Positions 55,698 to 64,000 of a stretch of DNA of 64,000 nucleotides are shown piece by piece. Below the pieces are notes generated by a model. It made no database searches and was not told the origin of the DNA. It saw only the letters and a program-made list of their open reading frames with translations. The translations under genes and the position numbers were made by a program. Positions within the stretch are counted from its first letter, which is position 1. Each line of letters opens with the position of its first letter. The stretch spans positions 124,001 to 188,000 of the forward strand of contig JBAOID010000037.1 of assembly GCA_037045435.1 (NCBI GenBank), read 5' to 3'. This stretch comes from CBDUEF01 sp018063485 (GTDB lineage Bacteria > Pseudomonadota > Alphaproteobacteria > Rhodobacterales > Rhodobacteraceae).

Positions 55698-56801
55698 TTA
55701 TCCCGCGGCACGGATTGCATCCGGCAAAGCCGATTCGAAAATGGCAAGTTTTGCCTCATCTCCAAGGCTGACCCTTATGCAGCGATTGAGCGGTGCAACG
55801 CCCGGCATCCGCACGAAAACCCTGCGGTCGGCCAAAGCGCGCAGAATTGCGCTCGCGTAATCGCCGTTTCGGCCACAATCCATTGTGACGAAATTGGTAG
55901 CCGAAGGCAGCGGGGCAAGGCCGTTGGCGCGGGCGATCCCACTCAGGCGGTCGCGGGCCGTCAGGGTTCTTGCGAGGATTTCATCCAGATATCCGTGATC
56001 TTGCAGCGCCGCCAGCGCCCCGGCCTGTGCAACGCGCCCCATGCCGAAATGATTGCGCACCTTGTCAAAGGCGGTGGCCAGGGCGGCTGAGGTGATTGCA
56101 TATCCCACGCGCAAGCCTGCCAGCCCATGCGCCTTGGAAAAGGTGCGAAAGCGGATCAGGTTGGGTGTATCGGCTGCGATTACCGGGGCAGTACCCTGGG
56201 GCGCAAGGTCTATATAGGCCTCATCCAGCACCAGCAGGGTTTCCTCGGGCAGATCGGCCAGCAGCGCTGCGATGGTTTCGCCGGGATGATGGCTGCCCAT
56301 CGGGTTGTCGGGGTTGGCCAAGTAGAGGAGGCGCGGTTTTTCTTGTTGGGCGAGGGCCAGCAACGCCTCGGGGTCTTCGTGGTCGCCGCGATAGGGCGCG
56401 CGGTGAAGGGTGCCGCCATAGCCTGCGACGTGGAAGTTGAAGGTGGGATAGGCCCCGAGCGAGGTTACCACGGGGCTGCCGGGTTCAATTGTCAGACGGG
56501 CGAGGTAACCCAAGAGCCCGTCAATCCCCTCGCCAACCACGATATTTTCGGGGCGGCAACCGTGCTGGGCGGCCAGAGCCACTTTCAGATCGTGGTTTTC
56601 GGGATCACCATACATCCAGGCATCGCGCGCGGCGCGTTCCATCGCTTTGACCGCGGCAGGAGACGGGCCGAAGGTGCTTTCGTTGGCCCCGAGTCGGGCA
56701 AGAAAGGCGCGACCCATCTGGCGCTCTTGTGTTTCGGGGCCGACAAAGGGGACGGTCGTTGGCAGCGTGCGCGCGAGGGGCGTAAGGATGGGGGCTTTCA
56801 T
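55698..56801 (-). CDS. PLP-dependent aminotransferase, histidinol-phosphate aminotransferase-like
   Basis: Fold-type I aminotransferase of 367 residues from ATG 56801. Signatures include LGANESTFGPSPAAVKAM, the conserved YLANPDNPMG, DEAYIDL, and the PLP-binding lysine in TFSKAHGLAGLRVGY. It is of the HisC subgroup but not certainly the histidine-pathway enzyme; relatives act on aromatic amino acids. The reading frame is intact. It sits just upstream of and divergent from murD, the right edge of the DNA that interrupts the dcw cluster. Confidence 0.8.
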   Translation of the reverse strand: MKAPILTPLARTLPTTVPFVGPETQERQMGRAFLARLGANESTFGPSPAAVKAMERAARDAWMYGDPENHDLKVALAAQHGCRPENIVVGEGIDGLLGYLARLTIEPGSPVVTSLGAYPTFNFHVAGYGGTLHRAPYRGDHEDPEALLALAQQEKPRLLYLANPDNPMGSHHPGETIAALLADLPEETLLVLDEAYIDLAPQGTAPVIAADTPNLIRFRTFSKAHGLAGLRVGYAITSAALATAFDKVRNHFGMGRVAQAGALAALQDHGYLDEILARTLTARDRLSGIARANGLAPLPSATNFVTMDCGRNGDYASAILRALADRRVFVRMPGVAPLNRCIRVSLGDEAKLAIFESALPDAIRAAG

Positions 56802-57076
56802 GGCGAGATTTGGCCGGAAACTGCGGCGGCTGGCAAGAGGGATATGGAGCCTGTGCCCGCTCGCGATTTCATGAAGATGCAAATCTGATGAGTTGAAGTC
56901 TTGATTTTGAGGAAGAATTGAAAATCCGGCGGCTATGCTGATCTGATGTGGCCGTGGAGTCTCGATCAGGGGTATCCGGCGCTAAACAATGTGCACATCA
57001 AGGAAAACGGATAGTGCTCTTGCCGCCCAACCCCTCGCCGGTGCATTCTTTGCGCCATCACTGAAAGAGGCATCCC

Positions 57077-58482
57077 ATGATTCCCGTTAAAGGCTATGCA
57101 GGCGCCAAGGTCGCCGTTCTGGGGCTGGGCCGATCCGGGCTCGCCACCGCCCGCGCCCTGCGCGCCGGTGGCGCGGAACCGCTTTTGTGGGACGACAGCC
57201 CCGAGGCCCGCGCCAAGGCCGAAGAGGCGGGTTTCATCTGCACCGATCTCAGCCGCTCAGCCACCCTTGATGGCCTCGCCGCCCTTATCACCTCACCCGG
57301 CATCCCCCATCTCTACCCCAGCCCCAACAGAGATCATCGCCCGCGCGCTTGAGGCTGGCATCCCGGTCGACAATGACATCGGCCTCTTTTTCCGCAGCTT
57401 TGCCGGCCCGGACTGGGACAGCTTCGAAACCACCCCCCGCGTGGTTTGCATCACGGGTTCGAACGGCAAGAGCACGACCACGGCGCTGATCCACCACATC
57501 CTGGAAGTGGCGGGCCGCCCGACCCAAATGGCTGGAAACATCGGTCGCGGCGTGCTTGATCTCGACCCTGCCAGCGATGGCTGCGTGGTGGTGCTGGAAC
57601 TGTCCTCCTATCAAACCGACCTCGCCCGCTCGCTTACCCCTGACATAGCCGTCTTCACCAACCTCACACCCGATCATCTGGATCGCCATGGCGGCATGGG
57701 CGGCTATTTCGCCGCCAAGCGCCGCCTGTTTGCCGAAGGTGGCCCCGACCGCGCTGTGGTGGGGGTGGACGAGGTTGAGGGGCGATATCTTGCCAACCAG
57801 CTTTCCGAAGGCCCTGCGGATGATCGGGTGATTCGGATTTCCTCGGGGCAAAAGCTGGAAGGGTTTGGCTGGGCTGTGTTCGCCCGCAAGGGGTATCTGG
57901 CCGAATGGCGGCGGGGCAAGCAAGTGGCTTCGATTGACCTGCGCGAGGTGGTGGGATTGCCGGGCGCGCACAACCATCAAAACGCATGTGCGGCCTATGC
58001 GGCCTGTCGGAGTTTGGGGATCGCGCCGAAGCTGATCGAGGCGGCGTTTCACTCGTTTGCAGGTCTGCCCCATCGCAGCCAGACTGTGGGCGAGAAGGGC
58101 GGCGTACGGTTCATCAATGACAGCAAGGCCACCAATGTGGACTCGGCGGCCAAGGCCTTGCAGGCATTTCCCAAGATCCGCTGGATTGCCGGCGGGCTTG
58201 GCAAGGAGGGTGGGATCGCGGCATTGCTGCCGTTTGTGGGCTCGGTCAGCAAGGCCTATCTGATCGGCCATTCGGCGCGCGATTTTGCTCTGGAATTGGG
58301 GGCCGTTCCACATGAGATTTGCGAGACGATGGAACGGGCGGTGAAACGGGCGGCGGAGGAGGCCGAGGCGGGCGAGGTGGTTTTGCTGGCTCCGGCAGCG
58401 GCTTCGTTTGATCAGTATCCGAATTTTGAAAAACGAGGCGAGGATTTTGTGGATGCGGGTGCAGGCGTTGATCAAATCCTAG
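57077..58482 (+). CDS. murD: UDP-MurNAc-L-alanine:D-glutamate ligase MurD (two frameshifts)
   Basis: Second Mur ligase, adding D-glutamate to UDP-MurNAc-L-Ala. It starts at ATG 57077 (MIPVKGYAGAKVAVLGLGRSGL). An extra C in the C4 run at 57316-57319 breaks the frame before APTEIIARALEAGIPVDND. The ATPase loop TGSNGKSTT and DQYPNFEKRGEDF near the end are intact. A further extra G near 58451-58452 hides the natural end (VMRVQALIKS and TAG at 58480-58482); without it the frame wrongly runs to 58562. Repaired length is about 467 residues, normal for MurD. Confidence 0.93.
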
Positions 58483-58888
58483 AAGTGCAAGGGTTGTTTC
58501 AATTCTTTCAATGGCTTGCAAATAATATTTGGCGAAGGTCAATTTCAGATGTGACTTTCTGAGCGCTTTTTGTCAGCAGGCGCATGCGTTTGCGGGGGAA
58601 GGCGCAGGGGGGCCTCGGGCGGGGATATTGGGGCGAGGGGTGGCTTTGCAACCTGAGGGCTCGGTGTTGGCGTATTGGGTGTTGGCGCATATTGAATGAG
58701 CGCAAACACCCGCCGGGGGGCGACGGACCCGCCTTGGCGATGAGGCGTTGAGCAGACTTCACGAGCTTGCACGGGCAACGCCCGCGCCTTTTTCCTAGCC
58801 ATCGTGGCGTGAATTGGTTAGTCTGTTTTTCAGATCGGGGTAAACCCCGGCGAAATGGCAGAGCAGACGGCAAACAGGCGGATTTTCC
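58483..58888. other. Intergenic region between murD and ftsW
   Basis: About 400 bases that dcw clusters do not usually contain. There is a two-fold tandem direct repeat of GGTGTTGGCG at 58663-58694, with units of 15 and 17 bases. No gene-like frame, clear terminator or promoter pair was found. The region is G-rich and is followed by a T-run at 58827-58831. It may hold an internal promoter for ftsW onwards. Confidence 0.5.
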
Positions 58889-60050
58889 ATGACTGAGATG
58901 GTCTATGGCTCAATGTCACGGGTGACAGAGCCGGTGCTTCCCCGTTGGTGGCGCACGATCGACAAATGGTCGATGACCTCAATTCTGGTGCTGTTCGGTA
59001 TCGGGCTTTTATTGGGTCTGGCCGCTTCGGTGCCTTTGGCCGAACGCAACGGGCTGGCGCCGTTCTACTATGTGCAGCGCCAGTTTTTCTTTGGCGGGTT
59101 GGCCATGGTGGCGATGGTCGGCTTTTCGATGATGACGCCCGAGATGGTTCGGCGGATCGGGGTTTTGGGCTTTGCGGTGTCCTTGGTGGCGCTGATCCTG
59201 TTGCCGATGTTTGGCACCGATTTCGGCAAGGGCGCGGTGCGGTGGTTTTCCTTCGGCTTTGCCTCGGTGCAGCCATCGGAATTCTTGAAACCCGGTTTCA
59301 TGGTGGTAGCGGCCTGGTTGATGGCGGCGAGCCTTGATTTGAACGGACCACCCGGCAAGTTGTTTTCGTTTTTGCTGGCTGTGGTTGTGGTGGGGTTTCT
59401 CGCGATGCAGCCCGATTTTGGCCAAGCCATGCTGGTGCTGTTCGGCTGGGGCGTGATCTATTTTGTAGCTGGCGCGCCGATGCTGTTGATCGTGTCGATC
59501 ATTGGCGGCACCGGGGCGGCGGGCTTTGTCGCCTATGGCATGTCAGAGCATCTGGCGCGACGGATCAACGGGTTTCTGGCCTCGGATATTGATCCGCGCA
59601 GCCAGATTGGCTATGCGACCAATGCCATTCAAGAGGGCGGCTTCTTTGGCGTGGGCATTGGTGCGGGGCAAGTGAAATGGACCTTGCCCGACGCGCATAC
59701 CGATTTCATCATTGCGGTGGCGGCCGAGGAATACGGGTTGATCCTGGTGCTGGCAATCATCGCGCTTTATGGCACGGTGGTGGTGCGCAGCCTGTTCCGG
59801 CTGACGCGTGAGCGCGACCCGTTCACGCGGCTTGGCGGGCACCGGTCTGGCCTGCATTTTCGGGGTGCAGGCGATGATCAACATGGGCGTTGCGGTGCGG
59901 TTGCTGCCCTCCAAGGGGATGACCTTGCCGTTTGTGTCCTATGGCGGATCGTCGGTTATCGCCGCGGGGATCACGGTGGGGATGCTGCTTGCGCTGACCC
60001 GCAGCCGCCCGCAAGGCGAGATCAGCGATATTTTCAAGCGGGGGCGCTGA
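58889..60050 (+). CDS. ftsW: Lipid II polymerase FtsW (frameshifted)
   Basis: SEDS-family glycosyltransferase of septal peptidoglycan synthesis, partner of FtsI. It begins MTEMVYGSMSRVTEP and has about ten membrane segments. Motifs: GKGAVRWFSFGFASVQPSEFLKPG, AMQPDFGQAML and VSYGGSSVIAAGITVGMLLAL in the last part. At TT 59832-59833, an extra T breaks the frame between ERDPFTRL and AGTGLACIFGVQAM. Repaired length is about 386 residues. The stop overlaps the murG start (TGATG). Confidence 0.93.
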
Positions 60051-61136
60051 TGCCTTTGCTTTTGATCGCAGCGGGGGGAACCGGGGGGCATATGTTCCCT
60101 GCGCAGGCTTTGGCCGAGGCGATGGTGGCAAAGGGTTGGCGGGTAAAGCTGTCAACCGATGCGCGCGGGGCGCGCTATGCGGGCGGGTTTCCAGCCGAGG
60201 TGCAACTGGTTCAGGTGGCCTCGGCCACCTTTGCGCGCGGCGGGGTTTTGGCGAAACTGGCGGTGCCGTTCCGGATTTTCGGCGGCATGGTCGCGGCGCT
60301 GCTGGGCATGGTGGTGGACCGGCCCGCGGTGGTGGTGGGCTTTGGCGGCTATCCGTCAATTCCGGCGCTGTCGGCGGCTTGGGTCTTGCGCTGTCCACGG
60401 ATGATCCATGAGCAGAACGGGGTTTTAGGCCGGGTGAACAAGCTGTTTGCGCGGCGGGTGGACAAGGTGGCCTGTGGCACCTGGCCCACGGCTTTGCCCG
60501 AAGGGCGTTGAGGCGGTGCATACCGGCAATCCGGTGCGGGCGGCGGTGTTGGAGCGGGCGGGGGCGGGCTATATCGCGCCGGGCGACTATCCGATGGATT
60601 TGCTGGTGATCGGTGGATCGCAGGGTGCGCGCATCCTGTCAGAGATGGTGCCAGCGGCGGTGGCGGCTTTGCCCGACCGGATGCGCGGCTATCTGCGGGT
60701 GGCGCATCAGGCGCGGGCCGAGGATCTGGATGCGGTGGTTGCAGCCTATGAGGCTGCGGGGGTGGTGGCTGAAGTCGCGCCGTTCTTCGCTGATATTCCA
60801 AGGCGTCTGTCCGAGGCGCAATTGGTGATTTCGCGCTCGGGTGCCTCATCTGTGGCCGATATTTCGGTAATCGGGCGGCCCGCCATTCTGGTGCCCTTTG
60901 CGGCGGCGACGGAAGATCATCAATCGGCCAATGCGCGCGGCCTGGTTGAAGGCGAGGCGGCGATTCTGGTGCCGGAAAAGGCGCTTGACGTCATGGGACT
61001 GTCTGGGCAGATAGCGGCGGTTCTGGGCCAGCCCGAGGCCGCCGAGCGGATGGCGCGCAATGCATTGGCCCAAGGGCGGCCCGATGCGACGCAGCGGCTG
61101 GTGGGTTTGGTTGAGGCTTTGGTGCGTAAGGAATGA
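60050..61136 (+). CDS. murG: UDP-GlcNAc--lipid I transferase MurG (frameshifted)
   Basis: Peripheral membrane glycosyltransferase making lipid II. It begins MPLLLIAAGGTGGHMFPAQALAEAM, the typical nucleotide-binding start. An extra G in the G3 run 60503-60505 breaks the frame between TALPEG and VEAVHTGNPV. The C-terminal part has IGGSQGARILSEM and SRSGASSVADISVIGRPAILVPFAAATEDHQ, the UDP-GlcNAc site. Repaired length is about 361 residues. It ends four bases before murC. Confidence 0.93.
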
Positions 61137-61140
61137 TACG

Positions 61141-62544
61141 ATGAATGCGACGAAACTGCCGATGGAACTGGGGCCGATTCACTTTGTCGGGATTGGCGGG
61201 ATTGGCATGTCGGGCATTGCCGAGGTGTTGATAACCCAAGGCTTTCGAGTGCAGGGTTCTGATTCCAAGGCCAGCAAGATCACCGATCGCCTGGTGAAAT
61301 TGGGCGCTGTGTTCTTTGAGGGCCAGCGGGCCGGGAATATCGGTGAAGCGGCGGTTGTGGTGATTTCTTCGGCGATCAAAAAGGGCAATCCTGAGTTGGA
61401 AGAGGCGCGGTTGCGCGGCTTGCCGGTGGTGCGCCGGGCCGAGATGCTGGCAGAGTTGATGCGGTTGCGCTCGAATATCGCCATCGCCGGGACACATGGC
61501 AAAACAACCACGACCACGATGGTGGCGACGCTTCTGGACAGGGGCGGCTTTGATCCCACCGTGATCAACGGCGGGGTGATCCATGCTTATGGCTCGAATG
61601 CCCGGGCGGGGGCGGGTGAATGGATGGTGGTTGAGGCGGACGAGTTTGACGGTTCGTTCAACCGGCTGCCTGCAACCATCGCCATTGTCACCAACATCGA
61701 CCCCGAGCATATGGAGCATTGGGGAACTTTCGACAATCTGCGCCGCGGCTTCCTTGATTTCGTGTCGAACATCCCCTTCTACGGTTTGGCAGTTTGCTGC
61801 ACGGATCATCCCGAAGTGCAGGCGTTGGTGGGCAAGATCACAGACCGCCGGGTGGTGACTTTTGGCTTCAACGCGCAGGCGGATGTGCGGGCGATCAATC
61901 TTCGGTTTGAGAGCGGCGTTGCGCATTTCGATATCGCCTTGCAGGGTGAGGGGTTGATGATTGAAAACTGTACTCTGCCGATGCCGGGGGACCATAACGT
62001 CTCCAATGCGCTGTCGGCGGTGGCAGTGGCGCGGTATCTGGGGATGAAAAAGGACGAAATCCGCGAGGCTTTGGCCGGCTTTGCCGGGGTGAACCGCCGC
62101 TTTACCCGTGTGGGTGAGGTGAACGGCGTCACGATTATCGACGATTACGGCCATCATCCGGTAGAAATTGCCGCCGTGCTGAAAGCCGCGCGTCAGGCAA
62201 CCAAAGGCCGGGTGATCGCGGTGCATCAGCCGCACCGCTATACGCGTCTGTCCAGCCTGTTTGAAGATTTCTGCACCTGTTTCAATGAGGCGGATGTGGT
62301 GGCGATTGCCGAAGTCTACGGCGCGGGAGAAGAGCCGATAGCGGGCGCCAGCCGCGATGATCTTGTGGCGGGGCTGATCGCCCATGGCCACCGCCATGCC
62401 CGTGCGATCATTGATGAAATCGATCTGGTGCGGGTGGTGCGCGAACAGGCGCGGCCCGGCGATATGGTGGTGTGCCTTGGGGCGGGTACGATCTCGACCT
62501 GGGCCAATGCGCTGCCGGAAAGACTGCAAGGCAAGGCAGGGTGA
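61141..62544 (+). CDS. murC: UDP-MurNAc:L-alanine ligase MurC
   Basis: First Mur ligase of the pathway. From ATG 61141 (MNATKLPMELGPIHFVGIGGIGMSGIAEVL) 467 residues, uninterrupted. Signatures: GIGGIGMSG (UDP-binding), GTHGKTTTT (ATP-binding), EADEFDGSFNRL, NIDPEHMEHWG, and DDYGHHPVEI. It is an intact gene, in contrast with its two upstream neighbours. Confidence 0.96.
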   Translation: MNATKLPMELGPIHFVGIGGIGMSGIAEVLITQGFRVQGSDSKASKITDRLVKLGAVFFEGQRAGNIGEAAVVVISSAIKKGNPELEEARLRGLPVVRRAEMLAELMRLRSNIAIAGTHGKTTTTTMVATLLDRGGFDPTVINGGVIHAYGSNARAGAGEWMVVEADEFDGSFNRLPATIAIVTNIDPEHMEHWGTFDNLRRGFLDFVSNIPFYGLAVCCTDHPEVQALVGKITDRRVVTFGFNAQADVRAINLRFESGVAHFDIALQGEGLMIENCTLPMPGDHNVSNALSAVAVARYLGMKKDEIREALAGFAGVNRRFTRVGEVNGVTIIDDYGHHPVEIAAVLKAARQATKGRVIAVHQPHRYTRLSSLFEDFCTCFNEADVVAIAEVYGAGEEPIAGASRDDLVAGLIAHGHRHARAIIDEIDLVRVVREQARPGDMVVCLGAGTISTWANALPERLQGKAG

Positions 62545-62587
62545 GCGGTAACCTGACCGCCGCTCGATTTGAAGGAAGGCGCGGGCA

Positions 62588-62821
62588 ATGAGTTCAGTGC
62601 TGATTGCGGGTTGTTTTTGGGTGATCGCAGCAAGCCTGACGGCATTGCTGCCGATGCGGCGGCAGATGGTGCCGGGGCTGGCGCTTTTGGCCGCAACGCC
62701 GGTGTTGTTGATCTGGATCGGGATCAGCCACGGCTGGCTTTGGGCGGTATTGGGGCTGTTGGCCTTCCTGTCGATGTTCCGCCGCCCGCTGTCGTATCTT
62801 GCACGAAAGGCCATGTCATGA
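62588..62821 (+). CDS. DUF2484 family protein (first copy)
   Basis: A 77-residue protein of three membrane segments: VLIAGCFWVIAASLTALLP, GLALLAATPVLLIWIGISHG, LWAVLGLLAFLSMF. It ends in RRPLSYLARKAMS. This family is found between murC and murB in Rhodobacterales; function unknown. It overlaps the start of the second copy by four bases (ATGT..TCATGA). Confidence 0.8.
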   Translation: MSSVLIAGCFWVIAASLTALLPMRRQMVPGLALLAATPVLLIWIGISHGWLWAVLGLLAFLSMFRRPLSYLARKAMS

Positions 62822-63079
62822 CCGCATCTCTTGTTGCCGCCTTTGTGTGGCTGATTGCCGCCAATCTGATCGCCTTTCTGCCCAGCAAGGACAAGCATTG
62901 GACCAACGCCTATTGGCTGATCGCCGTGGGCATTCCGATTCTGGGCTGGGTAGCTTACGCCGCCGGGCCGCTTTGGGGCCTGCTTTTGCTGGTGGCCGGG
63001 GTATCGGTTTTGCGCTGGCCAGTGATTCTATCTTTGGCGGTGGATGCGCGCCAAAATGGAGCGGAAATTCGCCCGATGA
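62818..63079 (+). CDS. DUF2484 family protein (second copy, frameshifted)
   Basis: Starts at ATG 62818 (MTASLVAAFVWLIAANLIAFLP) and is related to the gene before it; three membrane segments end at VLRWPV. An extra base near 63028-63030 makes the frame run into murB, giving an apparent fusion. With one base removed it reads YLWRWMRAKMERKFAR and stops at TGA 63077-63079. I therefore regard the fusion as an artefact. Confidence 0.7.
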
Positions 63080-63996
63080 TGCCCCACGTGCGCGGCACGC
63101 TGACCGCCGATCGACCGCTGGATGATCTGACATGGTTGCGGGTGGGTGGGCCGGCGGATTGGCTGTTTCAGCCCGCGGATGAGGCGGATTTATCCGGGTT
63201 TCTGGCCGGATTGGACCCGGCTGTACCGGTGTTTCCGATGGGAGTTGGCAGCAATCTGATCGTAAGGGATGGCGGAATTGCGGCAGTGGTGATCCGCTTG
63301 GGGCGGGGGTTCAATGCGATTTCCTGTGAGGTTGGGCAGGTTGTTGCCGGGGCGGCGGCGCTGGATGCGCATGTGGCGCGGCGCGCGGCCGAGGCGGGGC
63401 TGGATCTGACATTTCTGCGCACCATTCCGGGCAGCATCGGCGGCGCGGTGCGGATGAATGCGGGCTGCTATGGGTCTTATGTGGCTGATCATCTGATCTC
63501 GGTGCGGGTGGTCATGCGTGATGGGCGGATGCAGGATTTGCCCGCATCGACGCTGAACCTGCGGTATCGGCAATCGGATTTGCCCGAGGGTGCCGTGGTG
63601 ATCTCGGCAACCTTTCGCGCAGAGGCCGGGGAGCCTGCGGCACTTGAGGCGCGGATGGTTGAGCAAATCGCCAGGCGCGATGCGAGCCAGCCCACCAAGG
63701 AACGCTCGGCAGGCTCGACATTCCGCAATCCGGTGGGCCATTCCAGCACGGGCCGGGCCGATGACAGCCATGAGTTGAAGGCCTGGAAAGTGATTGATGA
63801 CGCCGGAATGCGGGGGGCAAAGCGGGGCGGGGCGCAGATGTCACCGATGCATTCCAACTTTTTGATCAACACCGGAGGGGCGAGCGCCGCCGATCTGGAA
63901 GATTTGGGCGAAGAAGTGCGAAAAAAGGTTTTCCAACAGAGCGGTATCACGTTAGAGTGGGAAATCATGCGGGTCGGCAAACGACGCGGTGAATAA
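63076..63996 (+). CDS. murB: UDP-N-acetylenolpyruvoylglucosamine reductase MurB
   Basis: FAD- and NADPH-dependent reductase that makes UDP-MurNAc. From ATG 63076 (MMPHVRGTLTADRPLDDL) 306 residues. Family features: TWLRVGGPADWLFQP, the FAD-binding PMGVGSNLIVRDGG, RTIPGSIGGAVRMNAGCYG and AGSTFRNP with the catalytic serine, and the C-terminal HSNFLINTGGASAADLEDL with the last Glu supplied near the C-terminus. Type II MurB, without the loop of type I. In frame with the upstream DUF2484 only because of an extra base. Confidence 0.93.
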   Translation: MMPHVRGTLTADRPLDDLTWLRVGGPADWLFQPADEADLSGFLAGLDPAVPVFPMGVGSNLIVRDGGIAAVVIRLGRGFNAISCEVGQVVAGAAALDAHVARRAAEAGLDLTFLRTIPGSIGGAVRMNAGCYGSYVADHLISVRVVMRDGRMQDLPASTLNLRYRQSDLPEGAVVISATFRAEAGEPAALEARMVEQIARRDASQPTKERSAGSTFRNPVGHSSTGRADDSHELKAWKVIDDAGMRGAKRGGAQMSPMHSNFLINTGGASAADLEDLGEEVRKKVFQQSGITLEWEIMRVGKRRGE

Positions 63997-64000
63997 CAAG

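Noticed and set aside
12318..63079. Programmed frameshifting as a general feature of this organism
   Set aside because: The sites share no slippery motif or downstream structure, sit at arbitrary places in the proteins, and cluster in ileS.
62818..63996. Fusion protein of DUF2484 and MurB
   Set aside because: One extra base near 63028-63030 creates it. The corrected frame ends at a TGA overlapping the murB ATG, as in related operons.
1..64000. CRISPR array, tRNA, rRNA or riboswitch
   Set aside because: No regularly spaced repeats, and no cloverleaf or rRNA signature was recognised by eye; small RNAs cannot be excluded.

Overview
The window is a high-GC stretch of an alphaproteobacterial chromosome, most probably Rhodobacteraceae (Rhodobacter/Paracoccus/roseobacter relatives). 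This rests on recognisable families: the wag31-less dcw order ftsL-ftsI-murE-murF-mraY, a phosphatidylcholine synthase, the fsa/DUF484/xerC block divergent from priA, ruvCAB followed by tol-pal, two DUF2484 proteins before murB, an AcuI-type reductase and a RamB/ScfR-type regulator. No rRNA, tRNA, CRISPR, integrase island, transposase or phage gene was seen; the content is housekeeping.

Layout. 1-5932: first half of the division and cell wall cluster (ftsL end, ftsI, murE, murF, mraY). 6115-12109: GatA-like amidase, acuI, a large DUF2339 membrane protein, a group III truncated haemoglobin. 12318-17659: ileS (riddled with indels), P1-family peptidase, ogt, EamA transporter. 17592-20669 (minus): fsa/tal, DUF484, xerC, pcs. 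20745-24592: priA, prmA, a small membrane protein, DUF1127. 24909-37608: ruvC-ruvA-ruvB, an unknown gene, a DUF2161 nuclease-like gene, then ybgC-tolQ-tolR-tolA-tolB-pal-cpoB, tilS and ftsH. 37739-42879: MOSC protein, one-carbon cluster (fhs, chorismate mutase, folD), LytTR regulator, DUF465. 42971-48867: RamB/ScfR-like regulator with its operator, an internally deleted MFS gene, DUF486, a J-domain protein, bolA, malate synthase G. 49043-50308: ArsR plus two AHSA1/SRPBCC genes with a repeated operator. 50369-56801: pepN, a lytic transglycosylase lipoprotein, gatB, DUF4177, a HisC-like aminotransferase. 57077-63996: second half of the dcw cluster (murD, ftsW, murG, murC, two DUF2484 genes, murB).

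Two window-wide points matter to any user. First, the dcw cluster, normally contiguous from mraY to murD in this group, is here split by about 51 kb of unrelated genes with both halves on the same strand. Second, at least a dozen genes carry frameshifts, and nearly all are explained by one extra base, often in a short homopolymer; essential genes (murD, ftsW, murG, ileS, tolB) are hit, and ileS alone carries roughly two dozen. This argues for consensus sequence error rather than decay, so I give whole-gene coordinates and the position of each break.

The less expected biology is small: a 48-codon open frame encoding a second TolA C-terminal segment, overlapping the tolA stop codon; a truncated second folD start just before folD; two well-formed operator pairs; and an unknown gene plus a PD-(D/E)XK-like gene joining ruvCAB to the Tol-Pal operon.
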